Shown here: one piece after another, positions 57,376 to 64,000 of the stretch
Position numbering within the stretch: the stretch's first letter is position 1
Layout: every line of letters begins with the position of its first letter
NCBI RefSeq assembly: GCF_947241705.1
Contig: NC_079264.1
Span: 248,001 to 312,000, forward strand
Length of the DNA: 64,000 nt
Source: Saccharomyces mikatae IFO 1815
Taxonomy: Eukaryota; Ascomycota; Saccharomycetes; Saccharomycetales; Saccharomycetaceae
Direction of reading: 5' to 3'
Notes under the pieces: generated by a model
The model's input: the letters and a program-made list of their open reading frames with translations, nothing else
The model's database searches: none
What the model was told of the DNA's origin: nothing
Made by a program: the position numbers and the translations under genes

Positions 57376-58500
57376 GAGAGTGCGTTGTTTGTATACTTCC
57401 TCCATGGTGATCTTGGTCGTGTCAGTGCGAAACATATTAGGAAGCAACTCCGCAGTTTATTGCAGCTTTAACGCTACTCGCTTCTTCTTCAGCGGCCAGT
57501 ATGTTTTCTAAACATGGAGTGTGCTGGGTACGTCATAATTTTCTCCAAGGATGTAGTACTTTGACTACTGCTGTGTCTGCAAATATGAACTGTAAATTAG
57601 TTATCAACCGGTTGTTCAAGATGAATATACTACGTATTGATGATTTGAAGCGAGTTTTCTCACAGTAGCAGCAGCCGTGGTTATTAGTACACTCACTGGA
57701 TGGGCTTACTGTCATACGGGCTCACTTTACTCACCCAAAAGATTCAACACATGTTAAGCTATTGTGGCAATACTGCTTCATACCGTACATACCACACCGC
57801 CGGGTTTGCCTGGAAGTTGGTTTATCAATTGGTTATATAGATGGAAAATGGTATATGCTCCTTTTATAGTTCGTATTTTCTCATTAGGGCTATATTTAGT
57901 TTCTGAAACAATTACTTGGAAGGTTCACGAAAATACAGAGGTTTTTTGACGACTAAACGAATTAGCAAAGGGCGATTTATTATACTAAAGATAATTGAAA
58001 TAACTGGTGTTGCCCTTTTCTCTGCTCTCAGTGGTGAGTGAAATCGTCTCTTTTTGGTGTGAGATCAGTCTATGCTGCCTTTGAAATTATCAATATCGCA
58101 AATATAGGCCTTTTTACCGACATGATTAAGGGAATACTCATTCGTTATTCATCAGAACAACAAAACGCAGGAAAAGACAGTGAACAACAGAAAACTCGAG
58201 CCGGGGGGGTATATTATTTTGCTTAGGCCTATTATAGTGGTGAATTGTTCAAATACGGGTTGGAACGGATGGCAAACCGGTGTAACTTTGGATATTTCTG
58301 TAGGCGATGATGCTTATAAGAAACGTACATATGATGACATTACTACCGTTAAATTACACCTTAAAACTAATAAAGGGAGTTCAAACGGTTGCTGAATTGT
58401 TATTTGTTGCTGAAATTACAGAATGTATCATCAATGAGGGCACTACCGGTTCCCAAGATAGACTTGACCAATTTTTTCTTACAGTAACAGGGAAATGAAT
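57376..58500 (+). pseudogene. Decayed secreted-type gene, possibly a KHR-like killer toxin fossil
   Basis: Several short open segments on the plus strand look like leftovers of one or more protein-coding genes. A signal-peptide-like hydrophobic/Ala-Ser stretch lies near 57467-57500, a hydrophobic segment near 57870-57915, and a Gly/Asp/Thr-rich segment at 58230-58390. The gene is broken in several places and is treated as a fossil. From memory, the KHR1 killer toxin gene of some S. cerevisiae strains maps to chromosome IX left arm near LTRs, so that family is a positional guess. I cannot confirm it from sequence. A brief delta-like string near 57020 and the delta at 55654-55947 lie to its left. 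Confidence 0.35.
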
Positions 58501-58563
58501 ATCGTACTTATACCATGTAATCCTGGAAATAGAAAATATAACAGACAGTTACCTATCAGATTC

Positions 58564-58566
<3 letters not shown>

Positions 58567-58595
<29 letters not shown>
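58567..58595. repeat. (TA)n microsatellite
   Basis: About 14.5 TA units, located 40 bp beyond the EMC5 stop codon. It probably acts as the TATATA efficiency element for EMC5 3'-end formation and is expected to vary in length. Confidence 0.9.
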
Positions 58596-58598
<3 letters not shown>

Positions 58599-58634
58599 TT
58601 TTTAAGTTCTAGTTCTAGTCATTTAATACATTAT

Positions 58635-59060
58635 TCATTTTTCCTTTTTTTCATTATTAGAAGCCCATTCTCTAGAGATTTTCCTCTTTGCGTGGACGTC
58701 AACAAAGCTGGGTGTAAATATAACTTCACCATTAGGGTTGCTTCCTATTAGGTTATCAACGTTGGTAGCTTTATTCAATGCGATTTCCTTTAGATAGTTC
58801 CCTTGGGATATTATTGTCCCATCGTTACTCTCAATTGGCAGATACTGTAATTTCTCGAACGAAGTGAATACTGCAAGAACAAATAGTAACAACCCAGCAT
58901 ATGTTTCATACTTGATGTCTTTAGGTAACTCACTGATTACACCTTGAGTATTATTAAGTGAGTTAAGCTTTAATAGATGATGAAACTCATAACTTGAGAA
59001 ACCAGAATGAAATAAAACCAACGTGGCGACTGCGTAGAGAAGCTTGGAAACAAACGACAT
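58635..59060 (-). CDS. EMC5: ER membrane complex subunit Emc5
   Basis: Also called KRE27 (YIL027C). A subunit of the conserved ER membrane complex that inserts tail-anchored and multipass membrane proteins. The 141-residue product matches S. cerevisiae. Two hydrophobic segments (about 4-20 and 55-70, ETYAGLLLFVLAVFTSFEKL) form the MMgT-type hairpin. The C-terminal region is cytosolic and basic, ending WASNNEKKEK. The start is the ATG at 59060. The doubtful YIL028W, which overlaps this gene in S. cerevisiae, has no ATG-started counterpart here. Confidence 0.96.
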   Translation of the reverse strand: MSFVSKLLYAVATLVLFHSGFSSYEFHHLLKLNSLNNTQGVISELPKDIKYETYAGLLLFVLAVFTSFEKLQYLPIESNDGTIISQGNYLKEIALNKATNVDNLIGSNPNGEVIFTPSFVDVHAKRKISREWASNNEKKEK

Positions 59061-59423
59061 TTCTTATCAATTTCTTTTCTATCTTTCTGATGATACCTCG
59101 TCACAACTACCTTTCGCTGTTCACTGGAGAAATAGGTTGCAGTATTTCCGCAGACTTTGTTTTATATTCAGACAGTTTTTTCTGGACTGCGTTTACTTCG
59201 CGAGCTTTCTTTTAGCGACTAAAACAATCTGACGATAGTGGGATAAGTCCTGAAGAACACATAGCCGAACGTTGTTCACCATATGTAGACTAATTTAGCG
59301 GGGTTTTTTAAAGTATTAATGAAAATTTAAAAGCGCTAATGAAGCTATATATGTTAGTAAGGAAGATGTGATATATGCTATGAATGATTACAAAGAAAAA
59401 TAAAATTATGTGTATGCTTCTTA
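59061..59423. other. EMC5 promoter / IRR1 3' region
   Basis: About 360 bp, AT-rich, with no convincing ORF, RNA gene or repeat. Confidence 0.5.
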
Positions 59424-62400
59424 TTAATCTTGTGCGCTTGCGTCGCTGTTATCTATAGCATCTGCTACGGTGGGATGCTCTTCTATTGGTGCTAATCCTG
59501 GAACCCCTTGTGAACTTTCTTCAATAGGTTCCAGATCGTTTGTCATGGAAATATCTGAATCATTCTTTTCAATATCTGCTTTGTCTGTTTCCCCCTTATT
59601 GTCAGATTGTAGATGGATGCCTCTTTCCTTCTGTGTTTGATTTGGTTTCGCTTTCTGCACGTTTTTTTTATTAGGTTCTGAACTTTCCATTATAGTATCA
59701 TCTAAGATTTTTTTGAATAATGGACCAAGCCTTTCTTTATTCAATTCCATACGCGAAGCAAATCGCTTATCTAAAATGTTCAATTTTATCAGCCCCTTCA
59801 ATTTCACTGTAAATAGGAGGAAATCAGTTTCAACATTGTTGAAAAACTCGGTTTCTGGCAAATCATTTAGGTTGGCGTCTTCGTCTGCTACTCTTTCTAG
59901 TTGTACATCAAGTTGTTTTGCAAAGAGGCTCTCTAAGTACAAAAATATTTTCAAAAGTACTTTAGACGCATCATCATGAAGGTAAAATGGAAAACATTCA
60001 CTCATACTATATTTCCATGATGTAGCATCTGCAGGCAACTTGAGCTCAAAAACTTTTATCGCAACTATTGTATCCATTAACGAAGTGGAAGCTGACCATT
60101 TTAAGTAAAACAAGCTGTTAATATTTCCAGATGTGTCGCTTATAGTTGCCAAGGATATAACAAGCGTGTTTAAACGGCCTATTATAGCCGCTATAGGTTT
60201 CCAAATTGATCTAAGATTTTTTGGAGTTGAAGCCTCGTGATCCGTTACTTTATCCATTAATTCTTTCCACTTTTGCAAATTCCATGTCACTAAAAGTACC
60301 AGTATTTTAAAGTTTATTTCTTGAGCGGTACTGTCATCAAAACTTTGAAACATTACAGTGATTCGAGAGATAAAATTGTTCAAGAATAGTTGTAATAACT
60401 CATCATCAAATTCGATTGGGTATTCTCTGCCAAGAATCGCCAGTTTGTTGATGTAGAGTTCATACAAAGAACAAGTTAAGTCTTTATAATCATCTCTAGA
60501 ATTATTTGGATCCATTTTTTCTTGTAGAAACTTTTTCAGATGAATTTTTAATGTGGTTATTTGATTAAGCAATTTTTCTTGCAGTTCCTTTTTTTCAAAA
60601 TTGTGGATGTGACGGATAAACTTAGCAAATATCTCGTATTTCACATCAACTTTTGAATCCCCGATTGTAGAATCCATGAATGTCTTGATAGTTTTGTCGG
60701 TAATCTTTTTCAATTCTGTTTCATAGCCAATTGATATCCAATCTTCTAGAGAAAATGTAATAAAACTCTCTAAAAGCGGGCATAAAATATCGGCGGATTC
60801 GATTGATGTGGCGTTCAACAAATCATGAAAGAGAGGTAAGACTATTTCCTTAACACTATCTTTTGTCTGAATTTTTGGATTGTTGGCACCGGCACACAGC
60901 CCATGAAATATGTTGAGATATAAGATAGTGCTATTTCTATCAACGGGAAATAATGGAGCAGTATCCAATTCACCGTCATCTACATCACAATCGTCATTAT
61001 TAGTATCAACCGAGTTTTGTAGCGTCTGAATTAATTCGTTTGATTCGATATCAGAGATCAGGAGATTGCAAATAGTCTTCAAATGAGTGGAAATGAAAGG
61101 AGAGAGAAACTCTGCCGCTTGTGTCAGCATACGAATCTTGGTTTTTGAATCAACTTCGGCAGAATCCTTCAAGTGATATATGAGAGAATCACTTAAAATC
61201 CTAGTAAATATTCCAACTTGGACGACGGGACCAATCTCCAACCCGTCGATTTCTTTGGGTAAGTCTTCACGGGTCTTGATAAATTCCTCGAATTTTTCAT
61301 TTATCACTTTTGCTAAGAACTTGGCCACGGTAGATAAGAACTTGGATCTTTTGTTGAACGAGGATGCTTTACATGGATCAAATTCTTCATCAAACATTAA
61401 ACTAGAAATAGTAAGAATCTCGGAATCATCTAGGTAGCCCAATGAACACGCCTCCGTTAAGACTTGGATACTATGGATCCTGACATCGAGATTAACGTCG
61501 TGGATTGCCACCTCCAAGATCTTTGTTTTGAAACGTTCAAATACTTGACGGATAGCGGAATTGTCAGTGGACTTACCGTTATGATTATGAGTTATTAAAT
61601 GTGGTAGAATCTTGGTGACTTGTAATCTGACTGACACAGAGCCATCGCTGAGCAGCCAACCAAAATATTTCAAAAAGGTGACCTTGAGAAAATACTCCGG
61701 ATAATTTTTAATCCAAATGGATAAATGCAACATAGATTCGGAACGAATCAAATCAGACACATCCTTATACCTGTGAACAAAGCATAATTTAACGATATTA
61801 TCAATAATGCTCTCAATAACAACTTTACTGCCTTGAGTTTCAGTAATAGTACTCTCTAGCTTTTCTAAAGTCTTGTTATTGGGCCTTTTTTTCTTTTCTT
61901 CCAGTGTAAGCTGTCTGGTTAGTTTTGCCAAATAATTTTTTTCCAAATTAACTGCCTGTTGAGTCAAGTAGTCTTGAAAAAAATATAATGTTATTGTTGA
62001 GATGTATCTGAAGCATCTGATTTTACAAACGGAAAATGAAGAAAGCCAAGTTAACAGATCCAAGACGAGATTACCAGTAACTATTTGCGTATCATCTTCA
62101 TCTGATTCCACGTATAGTAGCTGTAAATCATTTGCCACTTCCAACAATTTGGTCATAAATTCCACAAAGTTTTGGTAGAGGGGCCCCATTTTGAAATTTT
62201 TCCTCTTTTTGTTTTCCTTACTTATCAAAAGATAAAACTCGTGCAGTTTTTGTCTTTGGAAAAGTAACTGGATTTCACCAATTGTTTCGTTAGAAGACTC
62301 GTTACTGTGGACGTCATGGTCTTCGACACGAGCAACGGAGCCACAACAATTCAAAAGTAAATTGATAAATTCTTGCAAAAATTGGTCTCTATTTTCGGTA

Positions 62401-62888
62401 TAAGTTTCTAACCATTCCCGCAATAGTTCTTCAATAGAAACGTCTTCTGAAGTAGATAGTATCTCAAATAACTCTGTAGGTTGGAAATCCTTAGCAATTT
62501 CCAAGTATTGTTCCTGATCTTTTTTGGAGCGATGATGAGTGGGAACATGAGTTGCCGCTGATTTCTGATGAGAAGTTGCTTTTTTCTTCGGTCTTTTACT
62601 ACTACTGGCCTTTGGTGCTGATTTGGCCTTTCTCTTTCTAGATTTGCTCTTGGCGGTAGCGGTATCCACGTAGTCATCATCGTCTTGATCTTCATAGTCG
62701 TCCTCGCTGCTGCTCTCTTCACTCTCATCCTCATCTTCTTTTTCTTCGTCGTCACGTTGCGCTATCTTGGCGGTGACCTTATCGGATTCGACAGGTTGCA
62801 CGCTGGTATTTTGTTCGTCATCCGAACTTTCCTCCTCGGTATTCCGAGATTTTGTTCTTACTCTAGTGGAACGACGCACAGCAGTCAT
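59424..62888 (-). CDS. IRR1: Cohesin subunit Irr1 (Scc3)
   Basis: The essential SA/STAG subunit of cohesin, which binds the kleisin Mcd1/Scc1 and supports DNA loading and sister chromatid cohesion. The product is 1,154 residues, against 1,150 in S. cerevisiae. The acidic and basic low-complexity N terminus (about 1-125) includes Glu/Asp runs and nuclear-localisation-type KRPKKK. The STAG domain (about 200-310) and HEAT-like helices follow, including the stromalin conservative region around LSIWIKNYPEYFLKVTFLKY (about 390-410). The C-terminal acidic tail is disordered. The start is the ATG at 62888. Confidence 0.97.
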   Translation of the reverse strand: MTAVRRSTRVRTKSRNTEEESSDDEQNTSVQPVESDKVTAKIAQRDDEEKEDEDESEESSSEDDYEDQDDDDYVDTATAKSKSRKRKAKSAPKASSSKRPKKKATSHQKSAATHVPTHHRSKKDQEQYLEIAKDFQPTELFEILSTSEDVSIEELLREWLETYTENRDQFLQEFINLLLNCCGSVARVEDHDVHSNESSNETIGEIQLLFQRQKLHEFYLLISKENKKRKNFKMGPLYQNFVEFMTKLLEVANDLQLLYVESDEDDTQIVTGNLVLDLLTWLSSFSVCKIRCFRYISTITLYFFQDYLTQQAVNLEKNYLAKLTRQLTLEEKKKRPNNKTLEKLESTITETQGSKVVIESIIDNIVKLCFVHRYKDVSDLIRSESMLHLSIWIKNYPEYFLKVTFLKYFGWLLSDGSVSVRLQVTKILPHLITHNHNGKSTDNSAIRQVFERFKTKILEVAIHDVNLDVRIHSIQVLTEACSLGYLDDSEILTISSLMFDEEFDPCKASSFNKRSKFLSTVAKFLAKVINEKFEEFIKTREDLPKEIDGLEIGPVVQVGIFTRILSDSLIYHLKDSAEVDSKTKIRMLTQAAEFLSPFISTHLKTICNLLISDIESNELIQTLQNSVDTNNDDCDVDDGELDTAPLFPVDRNSTILYLNIFHGLCAGANNPKIQTKDSVKEIVLPLFHDLLNATSIESADILCPLLESFITFSLEDWISIGYETELKKITDKTIKTFMDSTIGDSKVDVKYEIFAKFIRHIHNFEKKELQEKLLNQITTLKIHLKKFLQEKMDPNNSRDDYKDLTCSLYELYINKLAILGREYPIEFDDELLQLFLNNFISRITVMFQSFDDSTAQEINFKILVLLVTWNLQKWKELMDKVTDHEASTPKNLRSIWKPIAAIIGRLNTLVISLATISDTSGNINSLFYLKWSASTSLMDTIVAIKVFELKLPADATSWKYSMSECFPFYLHDDASKVLLKIFLYLESLFAKQLDVQLERVADEDANLNDLPETEFFNNVETDFLLFTVKLKGLIKLNILDKRFASRMELNKERLGPLFKKILDDTIMESSEPNKKNVQKAKPNQTQKERGIHLQSDNKGETDKADIEKNDSDISMTNDLEPIEESSQGVPGLAPIEEHPTVADAIDNSDASAQD

Positions 62889-63583
62889 GGTATATTCCTT
62901 TGATTTCTCCTTCTCAGGTCAATCGACACTCTCTGTTGACCTTTGTCTCACTTAAATTCTATTTCTCCCATCATCAATATATAGGGAAGGAAATGAAAAA
63001 ATGTATCTTATTTACGCGTTCACGCGTCATGTTGCCGTCAGAGATGAGAGTTATAATAAGTGAAGGGACTAGGAGAGTAGTAGTTTTGCTTAATGTATTG
63101 CATTGGGTAAAAGCGGATTATCTAGGATAAATGTAGTGTTTGGTTAACCTTGTTTAACTTTCTGTTAGCAGGAGGCTGCTTTTTTGTTACCAAAAAAGTT
63201 TGTCTTGACGAGAAATAGCACTATAATATCTAAAACGGACGTTTCACAGGACGAGGCAAGTAGGGTCGTAGCTGTTGGTAACATACCCATATCGACAGTC
63301 CTGTCTCGGGTATTTTTTTGGTCATATTTCCCTGCGTGGCTGTATAGTTTGTGATAACAACCATACAATATTCGCTGGCGTTGCATCTTAGAGCCAATGA
63401 TGCAAGCCTCGGCGGCTAGCAGCCATGACGACTCCAGGAAATCAGACGTCTCCTCTATGATAGGAATGAAAAGTGAATAAATCTATTGAAAATATGTATA
63501 TCTAAACCATAGCTAGATAGAAAGAAAGAAAAGAGATTTGAAATATATACGCGTCATAAAAGATAATTGTTTGAAAAAGTCGT
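62889..63583. other. IRR1 upstream region
   Basis: About 700 bp. It contains ACGCGT cores (MluI cell-cycle box, bound by MBF) at 63014-63019 and near 63021-63027 (ACGCGTCA), about 130 bp upstream of IRR1, plus ACGCGTC at 63550-63556. MCB elements drive G1/S expression of many replication and cohesion genes, which fits IRR1. A 73-codon frame at 63165-63386 lies where S. cerevisiae has the doubtful YIL025C; not accepted as a gene. Confidence 0.6.
63014..63028. promoter_or_regulatory. MCB (MluI cell-cycle box) pair upstream of IRR1
   Basis: TTACGCGTTCACGCGTCA carries two ACGCGT-type cores 3-4 bp apart (ACGCGT at 63014-63019 and CACGCGTC near 63022-63029). Adjacent MCBs are typical of MBF (Mbp1-Swi6) targets expressed at G1/S. 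The site is about 130 bp upstream of the IRR1 start. Confidence 0.7.
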
Positions 63584-63973
63584 CTATTTGTTCCAGTACG
63601 TCTTGACTTTCTTGGCAATACACATCAGTCCATTCAGGGACTCTTTCCTGCTATTGAATGCCTGGTGGAAATCACACTGAATGGTGGCGTCTAAATTCTC
63701 GTCCTCCATATCAGAATTCCAGCACACTATCTCCTCTGTGCTGCTTAGATCGCTATGCGACGACAAGTTAACATAGTCATTCAATGAGTCGTCTTCCGGT
63801 TTCCCCTTCACAGTGTTGGACCGCGTATGTGGCGATAGAGGTATATCCATAAGTTGGCTAGCCTCGTTGTCTTTGAAATGCAGAATGTTGTTGGTGTACC
63901 CTGATTTGTCCGTCACAGTGTCGAAATAGTTAAGGGTGACCCACTCCTTATCGTTTATGACTACTTTGAACAT
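63584..63973 (-). CDS. YIL024C: YIL024C-like protein of unknown function
   Basis: A 129-residue ORF at the place of the uncharacterised S. cerevisiae YIL024C. It begins MFKVVINDKEWVTLNYFD and is acidic in the middle (STEEIVCWNSDMEDENLD), with a basic C terminus (AKKVKTYWNK). It has no membrane segment or known motif. I recall the S. cerevisiae ORF as longer (about 190 codons), so the ends may differ between species. A real gene is likely from its composition and position, but its function is unknown. An ACGCGTC box at 63550-63556 lies just beyond its stop codon. Confidence 0.65.
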   Translation of the reverse strand: MFKVVINDKEWVTLNYFDTVTDKSGYTNNILHFKDNEASQLMDIPLSPHTRSNTVKGKPEDDSLNDYVNLSSHSDLSSTEEIVCWNSDMEDENLDATIQCDFHQAFNSRKESLNGLMCIAKKVKTYWNK

Positions 63974-64000
63974 GGTGCTACGTTGGCCTTTCCTTCTAGG

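Noticed and set aside
58994-59215. A frame at the YIL028W position overlapping EMC5
   Set aside because: It begins with TTG rather than ATG and is largely the antisense shadow of EMC5 and its promoter.
63165-63386. A 73-codon ATG-started frame at the YIL025C position
   Set aside because: YIL025C is considered doubtful in S. cerevisiae; the frame overlaps the IRR1 promoter region and shows no recognisable motif.

Overview
The window is nuclear DNA of a budding yeast of the genus Saccharomyces. Every large open reading frame can be matched from memory to a gene on the left arm of chromosome IX of S. cerevisiae, in the same order and orientation as YIL061C to YIL024C. The proteins differ from the remembered S288C versions at several percent of positions (roughly 20 of 300 residues in SNP1). 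A sister species (for example the mikatae/jurei/kudriavzevii group) therefore fits better than the S. cerevisiae reference itself, but the species cannot be fixed by eye. Genes are dense and mostly intron-free, and the one spliced gene (RPL34B) has a canonical yeast intron.

Layout, left to right. 0.1-1.0 kb: SNP1 (U1 snRNP). 1.0-2.8 kb: an eroded accessory patch with a partial Ty1/Ty2-type delta LTR, a relic of a secreted-type gene and a shrunken second copy of the SNP1 5' end. 2.8-10.7 kb: RGI2, tRNA-Ser(UGA), VHR1, YIL055C, GPP1. 11.0-16 kb: RPL34B, MMF1, PCL7, DFG10. 16-25 kb: NEO1 (lipid flippase), SYG1 (SPX/EXS protein), MET30 (SCF F-box protein). 25.8-34.5 kb: PIG2, AGE2, CBR1, PKP1, GVP36, APQ12, TED1. 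34.8-46.3 kb: NOT3, PRM2, CST6, CKA1, CAP2, BCY1. 47.3-54.7 kb: ULP2 and SSM4/DOA10. 54.9-58.6 kb: tRNA-Lys(CUU) followed by the second accessory patch, with LTR-like DNA, a delta LTR, a full-length YIL029C/YPR071W-family gene and about 1.9 kb of decayed DNA that holds remnants of a secreted-type gene. 58.6-64 kb: EMC5, IRR1 and a YIL024C-like ORF.

Functional threads are those of an ordinary chromosome arm: membrane and ER quality control (NEO1, GVP36, AGE2, TED1, EMC5, SSM4, DFG10, CBR1), carbon and phosphate signalling (PCL7, PIG2, BCY1, SYG1, PKP1, GPP1, RGI2) and regulated proteolysis or SUMO turnover (MET30, ULP2, SSM4).

No wholly new system is obvious. The points most worth a second look are: the partial SNP1 duplication; nested perfect inverted repeats carrying two URS1 (Ume6) cores next to a TATA box and a chain of short upstream ORFs before ULP2; the decayed insert between the YIL029C homologue and EMC5; a 21-base C run upstream of PIG2; and start-codon differences at MET30 and GPP1. 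Where the first possible codon of a frame was not ATG, I placed the start at the first ATG that matches the family.
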